A stretch of DNA of 64,000 nucleotides from Aquanectria penicillioides (taxonomy: Eukaryota > Ascomycota > Sordariomycetes > Hypocreales > Nectriaceae), in contig PYIU01000004.1 of NCBI GenBank assembly GCA_003415625.1, positions 2,232,001 to 2,296,000 of the forward strand, in the 5' to 3' direction. The notes below the pieces were generated by a model, which was not told the DNA's origin, searched no databases, and worked only from the letters and a program-made list of their open reading frames with translations. This document shows positions 23,915 through 36,856 of this stretch, piece after piece (the stretch's first letter is position 1; each line of letters opens with the position of its first letter). Made by a program: the position numbers and the translations under genes.

Positions 23915-26900
23915 CTTGGAAAGTTCTACTAAATTTGTCAGCAGGAACGACTGGAGACGTGAAGTTTTCAGGGCAAGTCATTGGGTTGCGGCTATGGAAA
24001 ATAACAAATAAGAGAGAACAATGGAGAGCACTATCACCTTTTCAAGAGCAACTCGGAGATACGGAAGCAGGTAGTGTAGTTACGGACCCAAATCCCGAGC
24101 TCGGCTGAATTAAAACTTTAGAATCTGACCTGTGGGAGCAGGAATCCGAAAAGGAAGGTGGGCGAGATAGAGAAATGAGGTAAAAGGCCCAAGAGGGATA
24201 TAAGGCCCCTGAGTCTTGGGGCTCAAAGCCCAAGAGCTGAGGAGAAGAAAGAAGAGCAAGTAGAAGCCTTCTGAGAACAGATAAAGAGGGCTCACTGGGA
24301 GACGAAACCTTGACTAGCAGTTGCAAGGGCTTCCCTCAAATCTCAGATGAAGAGTTGACGAGGCTTGGCAGACTGGGAAAGGGGATACTTTGGTAGAAGA
24401 TATCAAGAATGGATGGTGAAAGGGGGTAAAGTGGGAAGGTGGAAGGTGAGAATGGGAAAGTGGAGGAGGAGAAGGAACGAGAAGCGCAAGGCCATGCAGG
24501 TGGCAGAAGAAAACAAGAGGAAGGCGCGTCTGTAAACCACCACATGATCCGTTAATCGAGGGCAATGGCCCCTATGCAGCAGTTTGTTAGCTCACCAAAC
24601 TAGCAGATTGGCAAATTAGGATCAAGGAAAACGCCTTACGTACTGCTTTCTTATTAATAAGATTGCCTCCGGACTGGATATCGTCCTTTGGAGGACGAGA
24701 CTGGGCAATAGCTGTCGTCGACTCAACCCACAAAGTAATGACAGGGGTCTCGAAGTCCAGGGCACCAGGAGTCGACTTTCAGGAGCTACCTTCAGTGGAA
24801 TGATTCTTCTAATCATTGATTAAAGTTGCGTAACGGGCCAGAATTTTGAGTAATCCCACGCTTGCCGGCCACCGAGCTGATGCACTAGCGACACGGGAGT
24901 CTAGGGATCGAGGTCTCTCGTCGTCTTGAAGTCTGTCACCAATTGTCATTTGAAGCAAACGAGGTTACACCTGAATGTATAGTGATTGCTTTTTACCCTC
25001 GTTTAGAAGGATGGGGAACTTCTCGATTCTTGTGCCATTGGTGATGCAGTGCTGATGTCGTTTATGCAGCTACCCCCTGATGGATGTCGAGCACACTGGC
25101 AGCTCACTTCTCTACCTGAAGCCGTCCATGAGAGAAATTCATACTTTCTTTGCATCAAATTGAAGAAAGAATTCATCTATGGCCCAAAATGATGGCATTA
25201 AGGCTCACTCCTGCATGAGTCGAGTGGGCATCTCGCCGAGAGTGAGCCGCAGGTTGCTAGCGGGGTAGTATCCCCATCCTTCTCCCCGGTCTCAGGTCGA
25301 CTTGACTCCTAACCGATAGCACGATTTCGAGCAAAATATTCCATCACATAATAAAAAATGAGCATACTGTCGGACCGAACGCGTCTCGGAAACAGCACTG
25401 GATACGAGAGGGTGAATTCGGACGAAATGCATCGCATCACAACCTCGCCACTTGCTGGCTAGCCGACGAAGGCTTATAAGTTAGGATTCGGAGTATTCCC
25501 CGGGCGCGACCGAATGCGCTCCTAGGATGCCACCGCAAGCAAAGAGGTTTCAACATGATGATTAAATGGGGAAACGTCATCGAAAAGGAGAGACCTCTGG
25601 CGTACTGTCTGGTCCATGGCTAAACTCTGATATATTGGTATTAGGATATTTTACATCATCAGAGTCTCAGACAACCAAAGAGATGAGTAACGCACACTTC
25701 AGCGCCACAGAAAATGCATATCTAGCTTGCGTCCAGAATCGTCGCGAACCGCTTTTGAGAGGAATAGAGAGGCAAGCGGGTTATCTCGGACCATTTCAGC
25801 GAATGAATAGAAACGACGGTGAGCTTCTCCATATGTTGCTCAGGGGTAGGAGCCCATATCTGATTGTGATGTTTGCAATTGTCGCTGATGCTGCCTGCAA
25901 GAACTGAAAGCAATCATATGGTAACAAATTTCACCGTCGAGACGAAAAGGGTAGCCGATACTAACTTTCATTTGATTTGAGGAGGTCACATCTTCGATAG
26001 CTGGGAAGGGAGACTACCCTTGACATGACCAAATCATGGGAGCTAAGCGGCCGATTCCACCCATTTTGCGGGACGATGCTACAACAACACGCGGTCGACA
26101 CTGATGGGACTCCCAGGGCAACTCGTTGAATGGAGTTGGGAGATTGAACATGTCCCCCCTGCACTTCGAAGGTTCACTCGGAAGATCTCCAGTGTCTTGC
26201 TGAGTGGCGAGGGGGGACAAGTTGGAACAGGTTCCCAGATTGGATACCCATAACCATTGGTGACCATCCAATTCTTGATTCACGAATGAATTTAGGTGAC
26301 CTTGCAAATTGCATCGCCGCAATTTCCCCTTCTTGGAAGACTGATAGATAATAATAGCTGGGTTTTCTAAGTTTAGGGTATCCGCGCAACCTGTCGTCCC
26401 TTGAGCTGACAGTGTCAAAACTAGACCAGCTTCTTTGATCAACACCCGCCGACGATCGAGGGACGACCCTAGCTGCTATTATCTCAATCGAAATAGAGTT
26501 CATAAATATCTCACCCAGCACATATGTCATATAATGAAAAAGCCGATTTAGTGAAGGCTGGCGATGATATGCGGGCAACGAGGATGGACATGGCGCAGGA
26601 TGTTTCACGCGCGGCAGGTCAAATCCAAAAAAGGAATTCCGGATGCGGAGGATGCCGATCATGGATTGAGCCAGCCCATGAAATAGAACTTCCAATGAGA
26701 AACGCAGAGAATGGAATGCCTTGCTGGGCCTCTGTAAATGGGGATTTTGCACTCGGTCCGTCTCATCGCATGCTCTCAACCAGTTCAGTTTGGTGATTGG
26801 GTCTTGGCATCTCCGGCTCCTTCTCATCTGCCGAAAAGAATGGGCCGTGTCTGCTTGGGCGTACTGGCTGACAGACGGGGTGTACTGAACATGATTTCAA

Positions 26901-29900
26901 CTCCCCTCCCTCCCAGGCCTTGCTTTTTCTGGCGGTAAAACTTGACATCCCTTTGACTTTTCCCTCGCATTGTGGTCTTCTCTCTCACTCGGTAGTTGAC
27001 TGTTTTGGGGCATGGGTGCCACGATGCATGTAATCCAGTTCTTGTCACAAAGTCCGTCAGCCGCCCCGAACTGCCCAGGAATTGAAGTTGAGCGGTGAAG
27101 GAAGTGTGGGCCAATGCTTGGATCTCGGTGGTTCTTTCATTTTTGAGATAGCTTGTGGAACCGGATCTCGATTCAGCTGACTCTTGGTCCAACCCACTGA
27201 TCGTACGAAATGTTTGACTAGGCGATGGGACCCCTGTTGATCAATTTATCGAATGTGCATACCTCTGGGGTGAAATTTGTATGAGTTCCGTTCATATCAC
27301 CGCAAGTATCTGCCCTCATGCTCTTCCAGGCCAGATTCATCACTAGTTGCTGTTGTAATACCCTCCATTCGGGCAGCACCAGTAGGCCGAGAGTCTGGGC
27401 CGCGAGTGGCAGTGGATTGCTTCAGGTTGTTGGAACACAACATGAAAACCCCATTCGGCCTGCCGTTTTTCATGCCACATGACTGATTCAAGGACGAATT
27501 ATGTTCGATCACCGTGCACTCCCAATAGCTCCGTCACGGTGTTATCCGTGTCATTTTGTTCTTGGATTTCGGTTACATTGGGAGGTGATAGCGTGCGCCC
27601 CACGGGAACGGGTAGAGGCAGTAGGTTAATGTGATATGGTCACAATATTTCTCCGCAACTTTGAGTCGGCTCTCGTGGCGCAAGGTCTTGAAGCGGAAGC
27701 TGTGGTAAATACTTGTCTTGCAACTCCATGTTTCGGGGCAACTCGTGGTGATTGCAACGGCGGTGTTACCTTTGTTGGACAGTCCATGCCCTTGGAAATC
27801 CGGGGCAACAGCCCAACAGCTTTACGCTGCATGAACTCAATTTCCAGCAGACGTGAATTGATAACCGAAGGTGAAGCGGATTAATTGGCTTTCTGCCATG
27901 TAACCGAGCCTGTTGCCAGCTGTGATGCATGTGGGTCAGGCCGCAATGATGGCATATGCTGGCCGTCCCGGGTGGATGAGGGTCTGATGATACTGGGGAG
28001 CTAACAGAGCTGAAAGAAAGGAGTGGTTGGGAGGGGATCGTTGGGGGCTGTGACTTCGGGTTGAGTTCTAATTCCAGCTCACCGGCTGCCTGTACCCGTT
28101 GAGCGAGAGTTGTCACAATTCCTAGTCTATACTTAGTCTCCGCGGAGAGGACAAGGAAAACCAACCCAGACCTCTCTTCAACCCTGAGATGTTGCACATC
28201 AACTACCCGTCATCTTGTGATAGTCACGTCATGGGCGTCGGCGAGATTATCTCCCAGCCGGGTCATGAGGGGTTGGAAGGGAGCACAAGACCAGCTAGCG
28301 AAACGCTCAATGCAGCTTGCCGTTTAGTAGCTCTCTTACCCCTAACCAGCCCTGAGAATTGCGCTGCTGCGAGAACCCGACCGAGTGAATCATTCGGAGA
28401 ACGGAAATATATTTGGAAATTGAGCGGGCTGAGCACAGTCTGTACCCGGGGTGGTCGGCGCAGGGAACGGGAAGCGGCATAGGGGCTGTTGTGTTGCTAC
28501 TGTAAGACTCACGATGATGCCCTTTGCCGAGCGGAGACCACCGCCAGCCTCCACTAAGAACCTAAGACCTAAAGAACTTCCATCTTTTTTTCTCGGAGTG
28601 GTGCCTGAAGTCACGCGCAGTAGCCCTGTAATACGCAACTGTGATTCTGTTGCATCACCTCAGGCCCATCGATGTGTACTCCCCCCAGTCCCCCAAACTC
28701 CCAATTCTCTGGCGCGGGGAGTCTGAGCGATGTGCATTCGTTCATCTTCTACGTAGCTTTCTCAGGGATGCTATCTTTGAGCTTATGCTCCCCATGCATC
28801 AAATTCCGCCACGTAGCCTGGCTGGTGTGGGAGCACAAACGGATGAGGACGTATGGGGCAACCTCCTCTCCCGTCCGGCCTCCCCTCCCCCCGCCTAGTA
28901 ACTCTTCAATATTTTCAACTTAGACACCCTATTGCTTTGGGCTCCTACCACTTGAATGTCGGCGACTCCCTATGGACAAGCCAACAAGCTCCTCGACCTG
29001 AGAGACCTGGGAAATGTGCTGGCAAAGGCGCACGATGACGGCCAAAGACTTTACGCGGTTCTAGTACGGGAGAGATTTGGAGGCGAGAAGAGACCCAGGA
29101 GGGCCGGTGGAGTTGCTAACCTGATTGTCATGGTCTGACTTTTCGGGAAGGGACATATATCGAGACACGGCACAATGACGCCCAGCCGGCAGAGGCGGAG
29201 CGAGCCTCCGGACGGTTTGCATCCCATCACGCAAGCCGAGTCGGCACGGTCCCGCAGGAGGGTCGATTCCAGGAAATTGAAGCACAGTGTCCGTCACTAG
29301 GCAGATTCGTTGTTGCCGAGAACTGGAAACCCCCTTTTCAGATTCTCAGGAGGCTCGGGAGCTATGTCTGTGTGATTGATAAGCACGGGAGTCGACATTA
29401 GTCGCGGAGATGGCAGACTCAGCTAATGCCAGCTGTACAATCCAGATACCCAGCGGTCGCTTGGAACCCACTCCGAATGGAAGACATACAGGCTTTCAAC
29501 ACTAGGGAGGCGACATTGGCCCAGGCAAGTCTATTGACGCCCGGTCACAAGCGGCCTGCTCGCTGCCGCTGCGCTGGGGGGGACGGAAGATAGGTAAGGG
29601 AGGGGGGTGGTCAACGGGATCGCGCAGGTTGCGGGGGGCAGATCGACAGCCCCTGACCTGACGAAGCGGGCATTGTACTGTACTCTTCGTCATTCAAAGG
29701 GATTTTTGCTCGCATACGGACGTCGCTTTGGGCGAGCCAATCTTTCGTTGATGTAAGCGCCTCCTCCACAAGCTGGGCTATCAAATTGCAGATTTGGAAC
29801 AGGCCGCAGGGCTGTGTGAGAGAAAGCAAACAGACACAAAGCCGCAGCAAGGATGGGGGCAGGGGACTATGAAACAGGTGAGACATACAGACTGAGCCCA

Positions 29901-30611
29901 CGTGTAAATTCGAACAATTTTGACTGTGTACTTGCAAGCGGGAAGGTTCCGGGGGGGCGTGAGAGCTTTGCTCGCCTTGCTTCATGTAGGTATCCGAAAA
30001 ATCAGGCAGGCCAGCAACGGCATAAGCAAATTCACGCGGAGTAGTTGTTCAGCCCACCCTACTGTGACTGCGGAATTCTCTTCATCTTGGAGCAGAGAGA
30101 GGAAAACAACGAGGAAGGAGAAAGAGATGTGAATTTTGGAAATGCATAAATATGAAGACGCCTCCCATCCCTCGACATAGGGATTTCCTCATCGACTCGT
30201 GGCCTTTTTCGCTTCCCTTCGTGAACTTGCAAATCTCCTGCATTGAATTGCTTTTCTGAATTCTCAAGAAGAACAGGTATAAACTGAACCAACCCTTCCT
30301 TCTCACATTGAATCTTGTGCTCATCTTCCGCAGTTCGTTCGTTGCAAACTTTTCAAGGATAAGACCCAAGGTAATTGAACTCCCTCCCTCTGGCAAACCA
30401 ACTAAGTAGTTTCACCTCTTCTCAACTCAAGAAGATAAGAAAGTAGTCCCAGGCTGATACTCTATACTCCTGCTAGTTGTCATTGACACTCAATCTTGTT
30501 TAAAAACCAGTTGAGTTTTTCAAATCCCAAGAACCCCCATGAAATCATTGGCTAACTTGGAACATAGACATCAAGCAACTCAGCCTGGTTTGAGGGAACC
30601 CAAACACCCCG
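23915..30611. other. Gene-poor block of 6.7 kb
   Basis: No gene can be supported. All open frames are short, lack domain motifs and are opposed by equal frames on the other strand. The first kilobase (to about 24.85 kb) is purine/pyrimidine-skewed and probably 5' leader and promoter of the RRM gene. The last 300 bp are pyrimidine-rich promoter of the gene at 30612. No repeats, transposon ends or RNA genes were recognised in between. Confidence 0.55.
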
Positions 30612-32222
30612 ATGTCCGTCCCCGCCCCCGAGGCGCCTCCACGCCACGACTTTGCGACGGCTGTCGATTGCGAAGACAACTACATGTCTGAGCAACAGCG
30701 ATTGGCGAACATCGAGTCCTTCAAGAGTGGCCTCTGGACCCAAAGAGGCAGCATAGAGGCTGCATTCCGCCACCACCTTGGCTTCGACCCAAGCTACTCA
30801 GTCGAAGTCAAGGACCCTTCCGACTGGATGACAGGACGATTCAATGTCTGCATCATCATCGAAGCCAAACACCCCGATCGGAAGGCGCCCCAGAAGTACA
30901 TCATGAAGTACCCTGTTCCCGAGTGTTATTCCGAGTCCCGATATCCAGGATCGACAGAGGAGAAGATCCGCACGGAAGCCGGTTCCCATATCTACGTAAA
31001 GGAGAATTGTCCTGACGTCCCAACTCCTCGCCTGTATGGCTTCGGCATGCCCGATGGAAGCCAGGTATGTCTCGCAGTATAAACGTTGAAACGCAAGCCT
31101 AATCGAAGCGTCAATTAGTTCACCTCTGTCGAGCTCCTATCGGCATATCGGCGTTGCGGGCACGCGGGCTGGAGGTTCATGAAATCTTTCATGACGAAAG
31201 ACTTGATCTCCACATTCGTTCCTCATAAAGGCGTCGACAAACTCTCCACTGGCTACCTCATATTCGATTTCGTTGGACCATCCGACGGCGAGCTCCTCAG
31301 CGACCGCATGGCCGACGATCCCGATTCCGATGGCCTCCACGACAACTTGTATCGCAGTATCGCCAAAATCATGTGCTCGCTTAGCACGATCCCCCAGGAC
31401 AAGATTGGGTCCTTGCGATTTAACGACGATGGCACAGTGGGCCTGACCAACCGGCCACTCTACTCTGCGCTGCCCTTGATGGAGTCCAACGGCGGATACA
31501 GGTTGAACCGCTCCAACCAGACCTATACGTCCACCGAAGCATTTGTCACCGACGCATTGCTAACCAAGGATATGAAGTTCCTTGGACAACTGAACGCCAT
31601 CGTGGATGTCACCGGGTGCTACCAGCAGATGGCCTTGGGGGCCTTCATCCGTGCCGTTGCTCACATCTTCATCAACCGCGAGTTGCGCCACGGACCTTAC
31701 TTCTTCCAGTTGACCGAGTTAGACACCAGTCACATCTTCGTGGACCGGGAGTGGAATATAACCAGCCTTGTCGACCTAGAGTGGATGTGTTCGCTTCCCG
31801 TTGAAGCTATGCTTGAACCTACCTGGTCGAATGGTATGCTTGTCGAGTATGACCCTGTAACACACATCGCCCATGACGAAATTCGAGAGGGGTTCATGGA
31901 TTTCATGAACCAAGAGGAGATGAAGAAGAGTGCTCTCATGCAGCATAATGTATCTCTGACCTCGAGCCTGCAGAGAATGAGAGAAACCGGCGGGTATTGG
32001 TTCTATCTCAACCTCCTCTCGGGAAGCGACATGTCCGACTGTATTGCATCGGAGCTCCTGCCCAAGTTCTGCGACGGTGTCCCAGAAAACATTGAGGAGG
32101 CTCTCTCTCAGATCTGGTGCATGGACGCCTATCTCGTGATTGGCAGGAAGTTGGTACAGCGAGCCGACTACGACACAATCCTCAGGGACTGGATCGACCA
32201 CGAGAATGCTCGACACAACTAG
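30612..32222 (+). CDS. Phosphotransferase-fold (APH-like) protein, degenerate active site
   Basis: Member of the fungal aminoglycoside-phosphotransferase-like superfamily, which is large and mostly uncharacterised. Exons 30612-31064 and 31119-32222 give 518 residues. The N-lobe has RFNVCIIIEAK and KYIMKYPVPE (candidate ATP-site Lys), then VPTPRLYGFGMPDGSQ and the hinge-like GYLIFDFVGP. The C-lobe has PYFFQLTELDTSHIFVDREW followed by LVDLEWMCSLPVE. In relatives this loop reads LTDLHQSNIFVD, with Asp and Asn at the catalytic and metal positions. Here they are Glu and His, so catalysis is doubtful. The later DLEW Asp remains. A resistance function should not be inferred. Confidence 0.85.
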
Positions 32223-35200
32223 AGTCTGCCAATGTTGCCGAGATGTTGGGAGTCGTGGCCACCCAACATGGGATCTCCATTGATGAAATAAAGTATTCAG
32301 ATCACACTCGACTTCAACGCCGGACACACATCCTTCGGCTTGCCCAATTAGTAACATTGCCTCGATCTGGTTCACGAGTATTCCTCAGGGAGATGATGAA
32401 GAACATCACCAAGCTGTGGCTGTTTCAGCACCCAACTTCGGACCCATGAACAAAACAAAAAAGCCAAAAAAAAAAAAAAAGAAACGAAAAAAGAAGCGAA
32501 CGAAAAAAAATTCTGGCCTGTCAGTGTGTTGTTTGTGATTGTTTTCATCGACTGTGCCACTATGCTTCGGCAGCTCCGACGAGGATTGACACGACCTACA
32601 AATCCAACATGGACGGTCAGTCGTGGTGCTTTTTATGCAATCCTGAATTCTTTCTTGGGGAGGTGGCTGCAGATGGCAGATGGCAGATGGCTGGAGAAGT
32701 GTGGACTTTGGCTGGACTGTGGTGAGATGAGATGGGACGAGAGTTGGAGGATGAGACGTGATGGGATGGATGGTGGGTGCGGGAGTGTCGGGAAGTGGTG
32801 GATGGGTAGTCAAGGTGTTGGTACTTTCGGCGAAGGATCAGAAAATAGCTGCTCAATCAACGGGCGCTGTTTCATTTTTCTTCTTCTTTCACTTCACGTG
32901 AATCATTCACGACATTCTCTTCTTGGCAAGGACGGACTGGAGTTTTCATTTCTTTAGTTTGGATTCGATACGGACACTCGTTTTGCACTAGAATTGGGAG
33001 TGACAGGGATGGGAAAGTCGCTGCAGAGACGCGCTTTGGAGGGGCAGGTGACCGCGATTCATGTGATCGGCGGCATTTGTCCTGGCACTTGGGGCTTGCG
33101 CCTTCGGGACAATGTTCTGGAAAGTGGCTCTGTACCATAGTTGTTCAATAGCCTGTCAAATAATGATGCTCTTTCACAATATTGCTTTTTGCCGAACCTT
33201 CTCGCATCCTTGATGGATCTGACCAGGGTCTGCTGCTGGGGACTTTCACACCAATACCGGTATCACTTGGCTTTTTTCCTTTCCTGTTTGGCCAAGCACA
33301 TTAACCTGGTTGTACGTACCGCCAGGTAGCTACAGTGGACTCACACAAGCACCTTTGCAGCTTTTCATAAATACAGTGCCTGTCTACCCAGCACCTCCAG
33401 ATGCCCACACAACAACGACGTGCACCATCACTCATCCAGGGTCCCAGGGACGGGGTTTCAGGGTAGTGATACATATCACATTTCCGGTGCGGGCCGTGCC
33501 GGGAGGACGTGGTTCACCAACAATCGTTGGAAACGTGAAGAGATTGGGGGTTTCCTGTATAGGCTGTATTCTCATGAGGTAATCGTCTTGATCATGGCGT
33601 GGACTTTGAGCTGTCGACAGTCGCGCTGCGTGCGACGTGGCTGTCTCTGTCAGTCCCGTTGAATGTGGATCATCTGGCGGCACGGAGGGTAAGCCGAGAT
33701 AATTTGCGACATGGCTGGCGCATGGCGACAGATTTCACGATGATAATCTGGTGCCGAGACCACAGAGGTGACAGCTGGAAGACACGACGCACATCATGTA
33801 CGTCAGGCCAAATAGGGAGAATGCACATCGGCATTGACTAAGGCGGAGGGCCAGGTCATGTAATGATAGATGGGTGATATGGTGAGCTAAGACTCCTGGC
33901 GCTTATTGCGCTGTCGTTTATTTGTTTGATCGGCACCCATCACATCCTTCCACTACGAAAAGGTATGACCCCTCCCCGCAGCAGCCAACAGCCGCCGCAA
34001 GCCCCGGCGCCCGGGCACCGCAGAAGTGCCCAGCCCGGCGAGACAGCGGCCACTGCGGCACAGAGTTATAGTGGAAACAGTGGACTCAGCAGTGGGCACA
34101 GTGGACACCGCCTAGGGGGCCCTCTGGGCGCAATCTGTGGAGACCGCCCCAAGAACCGTGGAAACCTTGGAACGAGGACGGAACAAAAAGAAGAATGGAA
34201 CGGCTCCCTTGCGCAAAGCCCCGTCATCGGTGATGAAATTTGACGGACGAGGACTGCGAAGAGCGCCCCCCGAGCCCCGGACCCCAGCTGGCCCCAAAGG
34301 CGATGATGCGCCTGCCCCACCGCCGGATCCAGGGACCTGGGCCGCGCTTTCCAACTTAGCGCCCGAGCCGTGAGGTTTTGGTTTTGAGCGAGCTGCGACC
34401 GGCCATCCAGCCTGCTGCTGCTACCTTCTACCTACAGTAGCTATCCTATGTATCTGCGCGCTGGTCAGCTGGGAAGGTGCGTGCAAGTGCAAGTGCAAGT
34501 GCAAGTGCAAGTGCGAGACACACACAATCACACATATATACTTCGTACACGCACACACGCACACACCTAGGTAGGTACACGCTTGGCTGGCACTTCCTGT
34601 TCGGTCCTTCTGTCTGTGCCCAGGGAGCTACCAAGCGCAGGCAGGTGCGGTAAATGGCCAAAATTGAAGGGAGCTGCCCCGTGCAGAAGCCAGAAAAAAG
34701 CTCCTCTCCGCCGCAGCCACCTTTTCCCATCTGCCAAGCTCCCCAGGTGCCATTCAGCACCATTTCAACAGTGTGACGCACGCACTGCAACAAAGCAAAC
34801 ATCAACAAAAACCCAACCCTGGAACCAACACCATCCCATCCTTCCATCCATCCAACCCTTCATTTTGACTGGTAGGCTCTCGGCTGTTCAGCCCGTCAGC
34901 CCCGAGCCGTCAGTCTGCTCTGTGTCGGGTCCTGTCGTGTCTCTCTTATCTCCTCTTTTCTCTTCCCCCCCCCCCCCAGCTCCCGCTCCTCGCTCCTCGC
35001 CCAGACCCTGCAACTTCGAGACTTTGTCCACCAACCTACCTACCTACCTACCTACCCATCTGTCTGTCCATCCGCTTGCCTTGCGCTCCTCCTCTCGGTA
35101 CTTACTTAGCTACCTACCTGCCTACCTACCGCCCTACCTGGCCCTGCCTTGCCTTACATTGGCATACTTTACCTTGCCTCCATCGCCCTGTTCTCTTCCG

Positions 35201-35272
35201 TCTTTGATCAGAGCCCTCGCCGTTCACCACCATCCATGTACCGAGGCAACACCGACATCGCAAACAACAGTC
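32223..35272. other. Long intergenic and leader region with simple repeats
   Basis: No gene supported. It contains A-rich runs (32468-32510), a (GTGCAA) hexanucleotide array (34481-34514), a C13 run (34965-34977) and TACC repeats at about 35035-35056 and 35110-35140. The last 700 bp are strongly pyrimidine-rich on the plus strand, typical of a fungal promoter and 5' UTR for the gene at 35273. An open frame continuous with that gene runs back to 34583 but is composed of these repeats. Confidence 0.6.
34481..34514. repeat. GTGCAA hexanucleotide microsatellite
   Basis: Five perfect GTGCAA units plus a partial GTGC, followed by CA-rich sequence. Confidence 0.95.
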
Positions 35273-36856
35273 ATGGCAGCTTCAAAGCGGCACGCGGCGA
35301 CAAACATCCGCACCTTCCCCGATCCAGATCTTGACCAGTCCCTCAGAGATAATGCAAGGTTGATCCACCCGCAAATCATCCCGCATCATCTCGTGTCGAT
35401 TGCCCGCCCCACTGACACTCATTCTAGGCCTGTCGTCGACTGCGCCTCCAAAAACGTCACCAATGCCTTCCATTCACGATTGAAGTACAGACGACCTTGT
35501 TGCGACGGTTGGGGGACTCGTACTGATCCGCATTTCTGTAGTAAAACGCACTTTCCCAAGGAGCGAGACCGGTCCTACCCCGTCGATCTCAACCAAGTCT
35601 CTGCGCGACTCTTCCAAATAGTCGCTCGGGCCAAGAGACCAGACGACAGCGACAGAGCTTCACCCTCCGACGCCTCATCTCCTAGCCCTGTGTCCCCTTC
35701 CTCGGGAGCTTCTACACCCCCGCCGCCCGACACCCAACGCCTCGAGCAAGTTCAGAAAGAGAAGAAGCGCCATGACAAGCTGGTCAAAGACGGGGGGCGG
35801 CCTTGGTATCCCATTGACCTGATCGAGGCCGTCTCTAAGAATCCCGGAAACCATCCCGTGCAACTGCGCTACTGGCAGGATGAGATCCCCGAATCGAGCA
35901 AAGCTTCATGGATCATCTTCAAGGCCCAATGGAGCAGGTGGAAGGAATTTCGCAAGTGGCAGAGTCAAATGAGAGAGGACCACAAAGAACAATTCGCCAA
36001 CTACTTGGAGCAGAGCATGAGACGTGTGAGGAAGCATTCAAATGACGTCCCGGTCGAACTGAAGGAGGATCCGAAACTACAAGGCCCGTTGCAGACTTGG
36101 GCCGAATACCTAAGTTTCGAGCTGAGTCGGTACGAAGAGGTTTCCTGGTACAAGACTCGTGTAGACGAGTATGAGGAAGCCTGGAAGAAACTAGTAGATT
36201 CCAAGGTTTTGAAGGGACACGAGACACGCGACTACATTGAAAGCGATGAGTATCAATCGGAGCGTGAGATGAAAGGGATTCGGGCACGGCAAGCTGTGGA
36301 AGCCGCGAGGTCCAGTCTTTTGCTTGCTGAGCGGGACTCCCTCGATCCTGCCCAGCGAGGATCTGCCGTTCACGTGCGATTGGCGAAAGCCCAAGACGAT
36401 CTGGATGAGGAAATCCGATTGTTTGATGCAGTAAAACAATGGAATGACGCGTTGGGGGATTTCAGGCACGCAACAGCGGATTATACGGCGGCAAGGCGCA
36501 AAGCACTTCATCATGACATACTCTTGAATTGGATTACCGACCAATTCCCTTTAATTGAGCGAGAGATGGAGGCATCTGATACCGTCGAGGATGCTAATAA
36601 GATGGATTCCTCTTCAGCGACCGACTGCGGCGGGCCAAAGCCTCATGAGCGGGATCCGAGTCCCCATACTCCCGGCAGCTGCACCTCAAAGCGCAATCGA
36701 TCCGACGACACTACTGAAAAACAAAATCCAAAGCGAATGAGAGGGGCCAGCCAAATTGCGCCCCTGAAGGAGGAGACCATGTACAACGATGGCGAGGAAC
36801 ATGCGACCGCCGAATTTATGGAGGAGAAGCTACTAGGTGTGTTGGAGCCAAAGTAG
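35273..36856 (+). CDS. Uncharacterised fungal protein, charged helical repeat family
   Basis: Function unknown. An intronless frame of 527 residues starts MAASKRHAATNIRTFPDPD at 35273. I chose this start because upstream codons translate promoter repeats. A Ser/Pro-rich linker (about 125-160) is followed by a long charged, Trp-rich helical region containing RPWYPIDLIEAV, WIIFKAQWSRWKEFRKWQ, TWAEYLSFELSRYEEVSWYK and WKKLVDSKVLKGHETRDYI. This W/E/K pattern resembles a large fungal family of hypothetical proteins, usually annotated without function. The C-terminus has a basic SKRNRSDD...KRMRG stretch that could be a nuclear signal. No catalytic motif is visible. Confidence 0.8.
   Translation: MAASKRHAATNIRTFPDPDLDQSLRDNARLIHPQIIPHHLVSIARPTDTHSRPVVDCASKNVTNAFHSRLKYRRPCCDGWGTRTDPHFCSKTHFPKERDRSYPVDLNQVSARLFQIVARAKRPDDSDRASPSDASSPSPVSPSSGASTPPPPDTQRLEQVQKEKKRHDKLVKDGGRPWYPIDLIEAVSKNPGNHPVQLRYWQDEIPESSKASWIIFKAQWSRWKEFRKWQSQMREDHKEQFANYLEQSMRRVRKHSNDVPVELKEDPKLQGPLQTWAEYLSFELSRYEEVSWYKTRVDEYEEAWKKLVDSKVLKGHETRDYIESDEYQSEREMKGIRARQAVEAARSSLLLAERDSLDPAQRGSAVHVRLAKAQDDLDEEIRLFDAVKQWNDALGDFRHATADYTAARRKALHHDILLNWITDQFPLIEREMEASDTVEDANKMDSSSATDCGGPKPHERDPSPHTPGSCTSKRNRSDDTTEKQNPKRMRGASQIAPLKEETMYNDGEEHATAEFMEEKLLGVLEPK

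Noticed and set aside
26174..26827. 217-codon minus-strand frame in the gene-poor block
   Set aside because: No family motif or supporting splice signals, and equal-quality frames overlap it on the other strand.
34583..35272. 757-codon frame extending the 35273 gene upstream
   Set aside because: The extension translates TACC, poly-C and pyrimidine-rich promoter sequence; the first ATG after it begins ordinary protein sequence.
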